Shown here: piece after piece, positions 1 through 9,516 of the stretch
Numbering within the stretch: the first letter of the stretch is position 1
Layout of the letters: each line of letters starts with the position of its first letter
Origin: Bacteroidota bacterium
GTDB taxonomy: Bacteria; Bacteroidota; Bacteroidia; Cytophagales; Cyclobacteriaceae
Length of the DNA stretch: 64,000 bases
Assembly (NCBI GenBank): GCA_018266435.1
Contig: JAFEAL010000006.1
Location: 1 to 64,000, forward strand
Direction of reading: 5' to 3'
Made by a program: the position numbers and the translations under genes
Notes under the pieces: generated by a model
The model's database searches: none
Told to the model about the DNA's origin: nothing
Seen by the model: only the letters and a program-made list of their open reading frames with translations

Positions 1-1
1 T

Positions 2-3000
2 ACATATACAGTAACCTACAGTTTTACTGATGGTACGTGCCCGAATACTACAACGACCAATGTAAGCATAACAACTGTACCTTCCGTAGTGATCAGTTAT
101 TCAGGTTCGCCATTTTGTCAATCAGTTGCAACGTCACAACCTGTGACTCAGTCAGGTGGAACAGGGGCATATACCGGAGGAACGTATAGCGCAAGCCCGT
201 TAGGGTTAAGCATTGATGGAGTAACCGGAAGTATTATACCCAGCACGAGTACAGTTGGTACGTACACCGTTACATACACGATACCTGCATCGGGTGGTTG
301 TTCAACAGTAATGGAGACTACTACCGTAGTGATTAACAGTGTACCTACTGTAGTGATCACGAATCCTGCGGCTGTATGTAATCCATCAACGGTAGATTTA
401 ACAGCAGCCTCTGTAACAGCTGGTTCAACTCCGGGATTAACATTTACCTATTGGACTGATGCAGCCGCAACGCTGGCATTAGCTACCCCCAATGCGGTAG
501 CATCATCAGGCACCTACTATATTCAAGGAACATCCCCTACGGGATGCAGTGATATTAAGCCTGTAACGGTTACTATAAACTTAGGGCCCAGTTCAGCTGT
601 ACTCAGTGGCGATAATACTATTTGCAGCAGTTCCTCCACTAACCTGATTGTCACCATCACCGGTGGAGTTAGCCCATATAATTTTACAATCAATAACGGA
701 GTTGGGTTGCAGTCAGGATATGTTTCAGGCAATCCGATTTCAGTAAGCCCTTCATCTAACATGGTTTATTCTATTGTGGGCAATGTAACTGATGCCAATG
801 GTTGCTCTGTGGCCGGCACAGGAACAGCAACGATCAATGTAAACGCGCCAGCAACCCCTACACTGAGTGGTCCGGCAAATGCATGTATGGGAACCTCTGT
901 GAATTACGCAACTGACACGGGCATGTCCAATTACAATTGGGTGTTGTCTGCGGGAGGAAGCATAACCAATAATAATGGTGACAACGTTGATGTTACATGG
1001 AATACTGCGGGTGTACAGACTGTGAGTGTGAATTACACCGATACCAACGGATGCACCGCTACTACCACCGTGTTGAATGTGAACGTTGCCAACTTAGTAG
1101 TTACACCAACCATTACTGATAATACAAACTGCGCGCCCTCATACAACGGGGCGATAAATCTGGCCGTTAGCGGATCGGTTGGAGTATTGACCTATGCATG
1201 GACTTCGGTAGGAGGGTTTACCTCATCATCACAAAATATTTCAAATCTTGCTCCGGATAATTATAGCCTAACAGTTACTGATCCTGTATCAGGATGTGTA
1301 GTAACCTATTCTGGGTTGATCGTGAATGACAATCCACCTACGATTAGCATATCGCTTACCGCCAGTACCGATAATGACAAATGTGTTGCGCCATTTGACG
1401 GTTCATTGACTATCTCTACCAGTGGCTCGGTTGGTTCTCCTTCTTTTTCTTGGGCAGGTACCGGAGGATATACTTCATCCAGCCAAAATATTGCTAACTT
1501 AAATAGCGGCACGTATACGGTTACGGTTACGGACCCCACTTCAGGTTGCTCGGCCAATCAGCCGTTTACTGTAAACGATATTACCCCTACGATTATTCCC
1601 TCCACTAATCCTACAGACAATACCAATTGTGTTGCACCGTATAATGGATCAATTACTTCTTCGGTAAGTGGAGGAGGACCGGGCTACACCTATCAGTGGA
1701 GTGGACCATCGGCCTTTACAGCTACAACTCAAAATATTTCGGCTCTTGCTGCGGGATCTTATGACTTAACGGTAACGGACGTTGTTACGGGATGCACCGG
1801 CACTTTAGTAGGTACAGTTATCAATAACAGTCCACCCACTATAACAGTAACCAGCGTTTCAACGACTAATGCCACTTGCCTGGGTGTAAACAACGGATTG
1901 ATTCAAGTGAATGGCGTTTCAGGCGGTGCGGCACCGTATCAATATTCAATTGATAACGGTACTACGTTTCAGCCGTCCAATACGTTCTCGAGCGTGGCCC
2001 CCGGAAGTTATCAAGTGGTGGCAAAAGACAACGGAGGGTGTACGTCAGCAGCGTATGCGGCCACCATCAATGCGGGCGTATCCATAACCGCAGCCACCAG
2101 TTCTACAAATGCCACATGTGTCGGAACGACAGACGGATCGATAACGGTTACCTCGGTTACAGGAGGCACTTCGCCTTATACCTATTCAGATGACAACGGA
2201 GTAACGTTTCAGTCATCTAATACATTTTTAAATCTGGCATCCGGCAATTATCAGATTATCGTTCAAGATAACAATGGTTGTCAGTCGGCAGCGACCAGTG
2301 TTTCTGTTGGTACAAACACCACCATCACCTTTACGGCTACTCCCACCAATGCTTCGTGCGCGGGTATCAATGACGGGCAGATTGTGGTCACCGCTCCAAC
2401 CGGTGGAGTCGCCCCCTATACCTATTCAGATGACAATGGCGCAACGTATCAGGCATCTTCAACATTTAGTAGTCTGGCAGCAGGGTCATATAACATTGTT
2501 ATTAAAGATGCCAACGGATGCTTATCGGCAGCCAGTGCTACTTCGGTGGGAAGCAACACGGTCATCACGATCACTACAGTCAATCATACAGACGCTACTT
2601 GCTCAGGGCTGAATGATGGTACGATAACCGTTGCTACTGTTACCGGAGGTGCTTCTCCCTATACCTATTCAACAGATAATGGGGTAACCTTTCAGACGGG
2701 CAATTCTTTTTCAAACCTTGCTCCCAACACCTATCAAGTGGTAGTGAAAGATAACAACGGATGTACTTCATCAGCATCGGCTGTAATTGTTGGCTCCGGA
2801 TCAACCATCACCATTGCCACCTCCAAAATAGATGCTACCTGTGGTGGCAACAGCGATGGGTCAATCACAATAACTTCAGTAGTGGGTGGCAATCCGGGCT
2901 ATAGTTATTCAAGCGATGGTGGCACAACATACCAAACATCAAATGTTTTAGCCAGTTTGGCGGCCAATGTGTACAGTGTCGTGGTAAAAGATATTTCAGG

Positions 3001-5230
3001 ATGTTTGTCAAACACTGTATCGGTCACCATTAATAACTCTGTTTCGATTATTCCGAACTACACCAAGACAGATGCCAGTTGTGCAGCCAATGATGGTTCG
3101 GTGGTTGTAAACTCGGTAAGCGGTGGTTCAAGTCCTTATATGTACTCCATTAACAATGGAGTAACGTATCAAGCATCCGGTACTTTCACCAACCTGGCTG
3201 TTGCCACGTATAATTTGATTGTGAAAGACAACAACGGATGTTTGTCAACTCCTGTTGCTATTGTAGTGAGTAAACCGGGAAGTTGCGGAGGTACAAATTG
3301 TGGAGCGTTTACTATTTTAGCTACAGATACTCGTCCTACGTGTAACAACCAAAATAATGGAACGATTACGATCAATGTAAGTGGCGGAACTCCCAACTAT
3401 ATTGTAACACTTTCAGATCCATCTATCAGTTTCAATCAAGCCATGTCAGGCGCAGGGCCATTTACATTTGTTAATCTTTCGCCATCACTCACTTATCAGT
3501 ACACCGTTCAGGATGCATCAGGCAATACGTGTACGTTGCCATACAGTTTGCCGATTAATTCTACAGTGCAGGCAACGGCTGGGAGTTTTGTAGATGCTCA
3601 ATGTTTTGGACAGCCCGTGGGGCAGGCCACAGTTACCGTTTCATCGGGAGGCACTTCACCGTATTCGTATTCGCTGGATAATGGCACAACCTGGGTTTCG
3701 TTTACTTCACCGGTAGTGATTACTAATCTAATGCCGGCCTCGGCACCGTATAGTATTTTGGTAGCTGATGATCCGAGCGATCCTTGCCCGGCACAAGTGA
3801 TGGTAACCATCAATAATGCCAACCCGGCTATTGCCATGACTGCACCCACGGTAAACAACGCATCGTGTGCAAACAACGATGGAAGTATTCAGGTGGGAAC
3901 AATTTCAGGCGGTGTTGCACCCTACACTTATCGTTTTGACAGTGTGGGTTATGCTTCTCTGCCAGCAGGCAATACATTCTCAGCGTTATCAAGTGGCACA
4001 CATAAATTCACCGTAATTGATGCCATCAGTTGTTCACGTACATTTACACTCAGTGTTGGGTCGCCCGGATACGTCAATTTCTTTACGCAACGCATTAACC
4101 CCAGTTGCACCGGCAATGGCAATGATGGAAAAGTAAAAGTAACAATTCTGTCTTCGGGTAATTTTGACATTGGTATCACCCCTGATTTGGTTAACCCGCC
4201 AACAACATTCAAGTTCACCAATATTTCTAACCTGAGTACTCCGGTCACTTTTGATTCGTTGCTGCAAGGGCAATACCATATTGAAGTGAAGCCCAATGGA
4301 GCTTTCTGCTCAACTGATTCTATCATCACGATCAATGGTGGCCCCAAAGCGGTTGCCTTTAGCTTTACACCTAATAATTTTGTTTGTTTTGAAAAGAAAG
4401 GGACGCTCAATCTGTTTAACATTACTGGAGCACCTGCGGTAAATTACAATTATATACTGACCGACACCCTTGGCACTACGGTTGTTCAGCAGGGAACTAT
4501 CGGAGCCGGCCTTACTTCAGGTATTGTGAACGGGTTGGCTAATGGGAATTATAAAATCTGGTTGTACCAAAAACAAGCCGTGTGTGTGGATTCAATTCCA
4601 TCGGCCAAGAAAAAATTTACTATTGTTGGCCCTACACAGACTTCATTTGACACACTGAGTGTAAAACGTACCCTGTCTGAGTTGAACACAGCTACTGGTT
4701 CGATGACCATCACCCTTCAAAATACCTTTGCCCCGGGATATCGTTTAAATTTAAAAATGTTATCTGCATTTGTGCCAAATGAAAATAACAGCCACAATGT
4801 GTTTGATTCAACTTGGGTAAAATTAGATAGTACCCTGGTGCCGGTGGTATTTGTTGCCAGCGATTTGTATGCGGGCAATTACAGGCTTTCTATCCGCGAT
4901 AAATTTGGATGCACCCGTGTTGATACTTTGTCGATCAATGTGAGTACTAAAATTTTTATTCCCAATGTGTTTACACCAAACAACGATGGTAAAAATGATG
5001 CATTTGAAATTTTGAATTTGCCACCTAACAGCAGCATCACCATCAGTAACCGGTGGGGAAAACAGGTATTCAGCGGAAGCAATTTTATCGCAACGGTGCT
5101 GCCCGATGGCGTAACCTCTACTCACATCTGGAATGGAGGGTCTGAGTCAGATGGCATTTATTACTATACCCTGAGTGCCGGAGGCAAAACCTACACCGGC
5201 TGGGTAGAGTTGTTGCACCCTACTTACTAA
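2..5230 (+). CDS. Giant T9SS type B (gliding-motility-associated C-terminal domain) surface adhesin, 5' end outside the window
   Basis: The reading frame is open from base 2 to the TAA at 5228-5230, so the gene starts upstream of the window; the GTG at 89 is only an internal codon. At least 1742 residues are present. Most of the protein is Thr/Ser/Gly/Asn-rich beta-sandwich material with regularly spaced cysteines. It includes an array of three repeats (about 1100-1850) and an array of six SprB-type repeats of about 80 residues (about 1850-3290). The last 95 residues or so form a type B T9SS sorting domain: IPNVFTPNNDGKNDAF, then SNRWGKQVF, then DGIYYYTL near the end. By family knowledge such proteins are exported through SprA and carried on the cell surface as adhesins. 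It could be a SprB paralogue or a general adhesin; the missing N-terminus prevents a decision. Its end overlaps the convergent acyl-CoA reductase gene by 11 bp. Confidence 0.9.
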   Translation, partial: TYTVTYSFTDGTCPNTTTTNVSITTVPSVVISYSGSPFCQSVATSQPVTQSGGTGAYTGGTYSASPLGLSIDGVTGSIIPSTSTVGTYTVTYTIPASGGCSTVMETTTVVINSVPTVVITNPAAVCNPSTVDLTAASVTAGSTPGLTFTYWTDAAATLALATPNAVASSGTYYIQGTSPTGCSDIKPVTVTINLGPSSAVLSGDNTICSSSSTNLIVTITGGVSPYNFTINNGVGLQSGYVSGNPISVSPSSNMVYSIVGNVTDANGCSVAGTGTATINVNAPATPTLSGPANACMGTSVNYATDTGMSNYNWVLSAGGSITNNNGDNVDVTWNTAGVQTVSVNYTDTNGCTATTTVLNVNVANLVVTPTITDNTNCAPSYNGAINLAVSGSVGVLTYAWTSVGGFTSSSQNISNLAPDNYSLTVTDPVSGCVVTYSGLIVNDNPPTISISLTASTDNDKCVAPFDGSLTISTSGSVGSPSFSWAGTGGYTSSSQNIANLNSGTYTVTVTDPTSGCSANQPFTVNDITPTIIPSTNPTDNTNCVAPYNGSITSSVSGGGPGYTYQWSGPSAFTATTQNISALAAGSYDLTVTDVVTGCTGTLVGTVINNSPPTITVTSVSTTNATCLGVNNGLIQVNGVSGGAAPYQYSIDNGTTFQPSNTFSSVAPGSYQVVAKDNGGCTSAAYAATINAGVSITAATSSTNATCVGTTDGSITVTSVTGGTSPYTYSDDNGVTFQSSNTFLNLASGNYQIIVQDNNGCQSAATSVSVGTNTTITFTATPTNASCAGINDGQIVVTAPTGGVAPYTYSDDNGATYQASSTFSSLAAGSYNIVIKDANGCLSAASATSVGSNTVITITTVNHTDATCSGLNDGTITVATVTGGASPYTYSTDNGVTFQTGNSFSNLAPNTYQVVVKDNNGCTSSASAVIVGSGSTITIATSKIDATCGGNSDGSITITSVVGGNPGYSYSSDGGTTYQTSNVLASLAANVYSVVVKDISGCLSNTVSVTINNSVSIIPNYTKTDASCAANDGSVVVNSVSGGSSPYMYSINNGVTYQASGTFTNLAVATYNLIVKDNNGCLSTPVAIVVSKPGSCGGTNCGAFTILATDTRPTCNNQNNGTITINVSGGTPNYIVTLSDPSISFNQAMSGAGPFTFVNLSPSLTYQYTVQDASGNTCTLPYSLPINSTVQATAGSFVDAQCFGQPVGQATVTVSSGGTSPYSYSLDNGTTWVSFTSPVVITNLMPASAPYSILVADDPSDPCPAQVMVTINNANPAIAMTAPTVNNASCANNDGSIQVGTISGGVAPYTYRFDSVGYASLPAGNTFSALSSGTHKFTVIDAISCSRTFTLSVGSPGYVNFFTQRINPSCTGNGNDGKVKVTILSSGNFDIGITPDLVNPPTTFKFTNISNLSTPVTFDSLLQGQYHIEVKPNGAFCSTDSIITINGGPKAVAFSFTPNNFVCFEKKGTLNLFNITGAPAVNYNYILTDTLGTTVVQQGTIGAGLTSGIVNGLANGNYKIWLYQKQAVCVDSIPSAKKKFTIVGPTQTSFDTLSVKRTLSELNTATGSMTITLQNTFAPGYRLNLKMLSAFVPNENNSHNVFDSTWVKLDSTLVPVVFVASDLYAGNYRLSIRDKFGCTRVDTLSINVSTKIFIPNVFTPNNDGKNDAFEILNLPPNSSITISNRWGKQVFSGSNFIATVLPDGVTSTHIWNGGSESDGIYYYTLSAGGKTYTGWVELLHPTY
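1100..1850 (+). repeat. Three tandem domain repeats in the adhesin, period about 250 bp
   Basis: Three copies of a module of about 83 residues begin with DNTNC-, NDKC- and DNTNC-type motifs whose Cys codons lie at 1130, 1382 and 1628 (spacing 252 and 246). Each copy continues with a TSSSQNI- or TATTQNI-like strand and a YxLTVTD or YTVTVTD strand, followed by GC. They resemble, but differ from, the six-copy array that follows. Confidence 0.8.
1850..3290 (+). repeat. Six tandem SprB-type repeats, 240/243 bp period
   Basis: The Cys codon that opens each repeat lies at 1877, 2117, 2357, 2600, 2840 and 3080, giving spacings of 240, 240, 243, 240 and 240 bp. Each 80-residue unit has the pattern ATC-x-G-x-NDG, then GG-x-xPYxYS-x-DNG, then NTF-x-x-L, then YxVVVKDNNGC. 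This is the pattern of the SprB repeat family found in gliding-motility adhesins. Confidence 0.88.
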
Positions 5231-6236
5231 GGCTTTGTAAGAATTTCATGGTATCAACTCCGTCTGCGTAGTCATTCACTTCGGGTAATTGTGCGTTGCC
5301 AAAAGGAATGCTCTTGGCAAACCAACCTTGTGCTGCTACAATGCATTGAATCTTTTCAGTGTACAACTGAATTTTTGAATTCAATTCATCCTGATTGGCA
5401 TACGTTTCGTAATACATTACAGAGATAGGTGAAACAGTGTTTTTATTTTCAGTGATTAACGAAAACCCGGAATCGAAAAACGGAACCTGATTGATAAGCA
5501 AAATCGATTTTTGATAATCGTAGTTGTTGGCATACTTATGATGATGGATGATTGGCTGAAACGAATGCCAGCTTTCAATTAGTAAAGCAAAGTCAAACCC
5601 ATCAGGCACAAAAACTTTTGAGACATTGCGACAGCCTAAACCGAAATAACTAAAGACATCCTTGCCCAAAAGCAATAACTCATCGCGGCTTTCTTCACCT
5701 AAAATTACAGCGCACGAAGTTCGGTTTTTACGGATGATGTGCGGGATATTTCGGAAGTAGTACTCAAAATAACGAGAGGTATTGTCGCTGCCGGTAGCAA
5801 TTACAGCCTGGGCCTGGTTCAATCGTTCTGCTACAGAAATATAATTGGCAAAAGATGGATGGATATCAACCAAAGACTGGATGAGGAATTTCATCAGTAC
5901 CGTATCACCCGAACTGAGTTTGGCCATGAGGTGATGGCCGCTAATCAACACACACAAAAGATCGTGAAACCCAACCATGGGAATATTACCCGCCATGACT
6001 ACACCAACCCTCTTCGGGTTGACCGTATCCATTGAATAGTGATTTGCCCACTCTTCTAATTTTTGTTGATTTAATAATTGAGAGATGCTGAGCAAGGCCT
6101 GCGAAACGTTATCGGCTGTAAACCACGGATTTTCGTTAGCAGCCTGGTCAAAAAGTAGCTGTTTTTCTTCGGGAGTCATTCGGATAATTTTTTCTCTCAA
6201 TTGACCAAATGAATTAATTCTTTCTTGTCGTGTCAT
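5220..6236 (-). CDS. LuxC-family acyl-CoA reductase
   Basis: A protein of 338 residues belonging to the acyl-CoA reductase (LuxC) family, an aldehyde-dehydrogenase-like fold that reduces activated fatty acyl groups to aldehydes with NADPH. The likely nucleophile is the Cys in FGLGCRNVSKVFVP, about residue 200; the nucleotide-binding fold includes VMAGNIPMVGFHD near residue 80. The ATG start at 6236 faces the ferredoxin gene across 86 bp, a pairing I know from other Bacteroidota genomes. No luxD or luxE transferase or synthetase is nearby, so bioluminescence is not implied; the physiological substrate is unknown. The 3' end overlaps the adhesin gene by 11 bp tail to tail. Confidence 0.85.
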   Translation of the reverse strand: MTRQERINSFGQLREKIIRMTPEEKQLLFDQAANENPWFTADNVSQALLSISQLLNQQKLEEWANHYSMDTVNPKRVGVVMAGNIPMVGFHDLLCVLISGHHLMAKLSSGDTVLMKFLIQSLVDIHPSFANYISVAERLNQAQAVIATGSDNTSRYFEYYFRNIPHIIRKNRTSCAVILGEESRDELLLLGKDVFSYFGLGCRNVSKVFVPDGFDFALLIESWHSFQPIIHHHKYANNYDYQKSILLINQVPFFDSGFSLITENKNTVSPISVMYYETYANQDELNSKIQLYTEKIQCIVAAQGWFAKSIPFGNAQLPEVNDYADGVDTMKFLQSLSK

Positions 6237-6265
6237 GGCATGAACCTTTCTCGTATTAAGTTCTG

Positions 6266-6296
6266 TTGTTCGATAGACTATTGTATCTTATTTTTG
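6266..6296 (+). promoter_or_regulatory. Bacteroidota-type promoter for the ferredoxin gene
   Basis: TTG at 6266-6268 is followed after 20 bp by TATTTTTG at 6289-6296, matching the TAnnTTTG -7 box with a -33 TTG. This leaves about 26 bp to the ferredoxin ATG at 6323. Confidence 0.6.
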
Positions 6297-6322
6297 CGCA
6301 AATGTAATAGCAAACATAGGCC

Positions 6323-6682
6323 ATGGCCATTAAAATAACAGACGAATGTATTAATTGCGGGGCTTGTGAGCCGGAGTGCCCCAATACGGCAATCTACGAA
6401 GGTGGCCGCGAGTGGGCGTGGGCAGATGGCACACAATTGTCTGAATATAAGTCGGAAGACGGCTCATTGCGGAGTGCTAAGGAATTGCAGCCCCCTGTGT
6501 CCAATGAATTTTACTACATCGTTTCCGGAAAATGTACGGAGTGTACCGGCTTTCACGAAGAGCCCCAGTGTGCTGCAGTTTGCCCGGTAGACTGTTGTGT
6601 GCCTGACCCGGATCATGTGGAAACTAAAGAGGTACTGATGGCCCGAAAAGCATACCTTCACAACGAAGAACTACAAGCATAA
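6323..6682 (+). CDS. 2[4Fe-4S] ferredoxin, long-insert type
   Basis: A 119-residue electron carrier with two iron-sulfur cluster motifs. The first is [12 protein letters not shown] with Cys9, 12, 15 and 19. The second is [20 protein letters not shown] with Cys71, 74, 83 and 87, followed by Cys91 and 92. The longer spacing in the second motif and the 50-residue insert between the motifs mark the Alvin-type dicluster group. It is cytoplasmic (no signal peptide). It is divergent from the acyl-CoA reductase gene, whose partner it may be, although LuxC enzymes normally use NADPH, so this link is inference. A clear promoter lies upstream. Confidence 0.92.
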   Translation: MAIKITDECINCGACEPECPNTAIYEGGREWAWADGTQLSEYKSEDGSLRSAKELQPPVSNEFYYIVSGKCTECTGFHEEPQCAAVCPVDCCVPDPDHVETKEVLMARKAYLHNEELQA

Positions 6683-6686
6683 TTTA

Positions 6687-7676
6687 TTATACTTCTGCCA
6701 AGGAGTAGGTGTTTTCAACCTCATCTAAAAAATGGTGCACTTGCTCGGCAGTAGGTGCCTCTACTAACTTAGTACGGAACGGTTTGAAATCAGGAAAATT
6801 TTTAAAATAACTGGCGTAATGCCTCCGCATTTCAAAAACGCCCAGCTTCGGGCCCTTCCATCGGATGGAAAAATTCAAATGCTTGCGTGCGGCACTGATA
6901 CGTTCGCTTAAACCGGGAGGAGGTAGTTTTTCTCCGGTAGCTAAAAAATGTTTGATCTCTCGGAATATCCACGGGTAGCCAATGGCCGCACGCCCGATCA
7001 TCAGGCCATCTACTCCGTAGCGGTTTTTATATTCCATGGCTTTCTCGGGCGAGTCGATATCACCGTTACCAAAAACCGGAATATGCATGCGCGGATTTTC
7101 TTTGATGAGGCCGATCAGTCGCCAGTCGGCTTCACCTTTATACATTTGTACACGTGTTCGTCCGTGCACCGTTAAAGCCTGGATGCCGATGTCTTGCAAA
7201 CGCTCGGCTACTTCTAAAATATTTTTTGTTTTTTCATCCCAGCCCAGGCGTGTCTTTACGGTTACGGGCAGGTGTGTGGCTTTTACTACCTCTTCGGTCA
7301 TCCTCACCATCTTGGGAATATCTTGCAACAAGGCAGCTCCGGCCCCGCGGCAAGCCACCGCCTTTACCGGACAACCGTAATTAATGTCGATCAGATCAGG
7401 GTTTACTTGTGTTGCAATTCGTGCCGACTCGGCCATGTTGCCAATATCGCCACCAAACAATTGAATGCCAACGGGTCGCTCGTATTCAAAGATGTCGAGT
7501 TTTTGTTTGCTTTTGACCGCATGGCGGATGAGCCCTTCGGAAGAAATGAATTCGGTATACATCAAATCGGCACCACCTTCTTTGCACACGGCACGAAAAG
7601 GAGGGTCGCTCACATCCTCCATCGGAGCGAGCAGTAAAGGAAATTTGCCCAAATCAATGTTGCCGATCTTTGCCAC
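6687..7676 (-). CDS. dusB: tRNA-dihydrouridine synthase (DusB/NifR3 type)
   Basis: An FMN-dependent enzyme that reduces uridine to dihydrouridine in the D-loop of tRNAs. The TIM-barrel starts with the family signature LLLAPMEDVSDPPFR and contains INYGCPVKAVACRGAGAALL; the Cys before RGAGAALL is the expected catalytic acid. GNGDI and DGLMIGRAAIGYPW are phosphate and FMN-binding loops near the C-terminus. I place the start at the GTG at 7676 (VAKIGNIDLG), where relatives begin. An in-frame ATG at 7733 would add 19 residues of unusual sequence and leave only 12 bp to the divergent protease gene. The gene ends 4 bp from the end of the convergent ferredoxin gene. Confidence 0.9.
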   Translation of the reverse strand: MAKIGNIDLGKFPLLLAPMEDVSDPPFRAVCKEGGADLMYTEFISSEGLIRHAVKSKQKLDIFEYERPVGIQLFGGDIGNMAESARIATQVNPDLIDINYGCPVKAVACRGAGAALLQDIPKMVRMTEEVVKATHLPVTVKTRLGWDEKTKNILEVAERLQDIGIQALTVHGRTRVQMYKGEADWRLIGLIKENPRMHIPVFGNGDIDSPEKAMEYKNRYGVDGLMIGRAAIGYPWIFREIKHFLATGEKLPPPGLSERISAARKHLNFSIRWKGPKLGVFEMRRHYASYFKNFPDFKPFRTKLVEAPTAEQVHHFLDEVENTYSLAEV

Positions 7677-7745
7677 GTTGGTTAATTCAATGAAAACTCC
7701 GTTGTTTGCTGCTGCAAAAATAAGATTATTCAATCACAAGATCGA

Positions 7746-8648
7746 ATGGAAGAATTGAATGAGCGCCCAGTATGGTACACCCTGCTGATGGTTACGCTGG
7801 GTGGAATGGTAGGACTCATCGTGGGCTCGGCTGTCGGTATGCTGGTGGGGGCAGCACTGTACCAAGGCAATGGAGATTTTTTTCATTTGGTAGAAAATCC
7901 CGATGAGCACAGTATTATTCCGCTGATGACCATGCAGGGTATTGTTTCAATACTTTCGTTTTTTGTTTTCCCATTTTTGTCGTGGCGGCTGGCCAGAAGA
8001 AAATCGTTCAGCTATTTTACTAATCAAAAATTTTACACCCAGTCGGTCTTTTTTGTGGGGGCTATAGTTTTGTCGTTTATGGTGGTTGACTCGGTCATCA
8101 TCGAGTGGAATCAACACATTCATTTTCCGGCTTTTTTAAAATCGTTTGAAGAATGGGCTCGTGCTTCAGAAGACCGGCTTACTGAGGTGACCAAAGCACT
8201 GACACAATTCCACTCCTTTGGTGAATTTTTAGTAGGCTTTTTAGTCATTGCCGTGGTGGCTGGGTTTTGTGAAGAGTTACTCTTTCGCGGAATAATTCAA
8301 AATGAATTTTATCGAGGTACAAAAAATATACATCTAGCGGTTTGGGTTTCTGCTGTATTGTTCAGCGCTATCCACATGCAGTTCTTTGGCTTTGTTCCGC
8401 GCATGCTGCTTGGAGCGTTGTTTGGGTACCTCTACTTTTGGTCAGGCAATATTTTTGTACCCATGTTGGCTCATGTTGTCAATAATGGATTTTCTGTAAT
8501 TCTGATTTACCTCAACCAACTTGGTGTGGTTGAGGTAAACATTGAATCAGAAGAAGCTGCCCCGTGGTATGCAGTGGGTGTGTTTTTTTTCATCACCACC
8601 GGACTGATTTATTCGTATAAAAAATTTTTAGATCAAAAAATCAGCTAA
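7746..8648 (+). CDS. CPBP-family intramembrane metalloprotease
   Basis: A polytopic membrane protein of 300 residues with about eight hydrophobic segments. The conserved ABI/CPBP motifs are visible: EELLFRG (motif 1, about residue 175), a His in AIHMQFFGFVPRM about 30 residues later (motif 2), and AHVVNNG (motif 3, about residue 240). These supply the catalytic Glu and His residues of this family, which includes CAAX prenyl endopeptidases and bacterial membrane proteases; bacterial substrates are mostly unknown. The gene lies 3 bp upstream of cdsA and probably shares its transcript. Confidence 0.88.
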   Translation: MEELNERPVWYTLLMVTLGGMVGLIVGSAVGMLVGAALYQGNGDFFHLVENPDEHSIIPLMTMQGIVSILSFFVFPFLSWRLARRKSFSYFTNQKFYTQSVFFVGAIVLSFMVVDSVIIEWNQHIHFPAFLKSFEEWARASEDRLTEVTKALTQFHSFGEFLVGFLVIAVVAGFCEELLFRGIIQNEFYRGTKNIHLAVWVSAVLFSAIHMQFFGFVPRMLLGALFGYLYFWSGNIFVPMLAHVVNNGFSVILIYLNQLGVVEVNIESEEAAPWYAVGVFFFITTGLIYSYKKFLDQKIS

Positions 8649-8651
8649 CCA

Positions 8652-9476
8652 ATGGCCGATAAAAAATTTAGCAACCTTGTTCCTCGTCTGCTTACGGGTA
8701 TACTTGGGGCTGCGGCTGTAATTTTTTGTGTGGCATTCAGCGCCTGGACCTATTTTGCTATATTTTTTGTAATCTGTCTTTTTTCCTTGCTTGAGTTTTA
8801 CAGACTCGCTGGATTAGATGGCCTGGTTCCGCAAAAAACATTTGGAGTTTTTAGCGGACTTGTCATTTTTGCTTTGTCTTTTTTTGTTGAAATCGGAATG
8901 ATTGACAACCGATACTATTTTCTCATCTTCCCGTTAATCTCAGGCGTGTACATCATTAAGCTATACAAGCAATTTGAGCGTAAACCTTTTACCAACATTG
9001 CCATTACTTTTCTGGGCATTTTTTACACGGCTGTTCCATTTGCATTGCTGAATGTGGCAGCATTTGAATACAAGAACTACAATTACCAAATCATTTTAGG
9101 TTGCCTGTTGATCTTGTGGGCAGCTGACACGGGGGCATATTTTGCCGGAACATTTTTTGGCAAGAGAAAATTGTTTGAACGCATTTCACCCAAAAAATCA
9201 TGGGAAGGGTTTGTTGGCGGAGCCATCCTTGCCATGATTTTTGCTTGGAGTATTTCGTTTTACTTTACCTCCTTGTCACAATGGAAGTGGCTCGCCATTG
9301 GGTGGATCATTATCATTGGTGGCACATACGGTGACCTGGTGGAGTCACTACTCAAACGAAGCATCGAAATTAAAGACAGTGGTGATACATTGCCCGGCCA
9401 CGGGGGCTTCCTCGACCGGTTTGACGGGCTGCTGATTTCAGCACCTTTTATCGTGGCATTTCTGGAAATTTTTTAA
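8652..9476 (+). CDS. cdsA: Phosphatidate cytidylyltransferase
   Basis: Makes CDP-diacylglycerol from phosphatidic acid and CTP, the committed precursor of bacterial phospholipids, in the inner membrane. The 274-residue protein has about eight transmembrane segments. The C-terminal signature is intact: SPKKSWEGFVGG, then GDLVESLLKR, then KDSGDTLPGHGGFLDRFDG, with the acidic residues that bind the metal pair. The gene follows the CPBP protease after 3 bp. PlsC, which supplies phosphatidic acid, is encoded at 31.2 kb. Confidence 0.95.
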   Translation: MADKKFSNLVPRLLTGILGAAAVIFCVAFSAWTYFAIFFVICLFSLLEFYRLAGLDGLVPQKTFGVFSGLVIFALSFFVEIGMIDNRYYFLIFPLISGVYIIKLYKQFERKPFTNIAITFLGIFYTAVPFALLNVAAFEYKNYNYQIILGCLLILWAADTGAYFAGTFFGKRKLFERISPKKSWEGFVGGAILAMIFAWSISFYFTSLSQWKWLAIGWIIIIGGTYGDLVESLLKRSIEIKDSGDTLPGHGGFLDRFDGLLISAPFIVAFLEIF

Positions 9477-9516
9477 CCCATGTGGTAATCTCAATCTTTT
9501 TTGTTTCCTTCACTTT

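Noticed and set aside
1100-3290. Regular repeats as a possible CRISPR or phase-variable DNA array
   Set aside because: The repeats are 240-250 bp, in frame, and encode conserved beta-sandwich domains; they are protein repeats, not CRISPR.
3949-4422. Long minus-strand open frame of 157 codons opposite the adhesin
   Set aside because: It mirrors the coding frame of the adhesin, has no recognisable domain and no upstream signals; low stop frequency opposite Thr/Gly-rich repeats explains it.
5220-6682. Reading the LuxC-type gene as part of a bioluminescence operon
   Set aside because: No luxA, luxB, luxD or luxE, and LuxC-family reductases without light production are common in this phylum.
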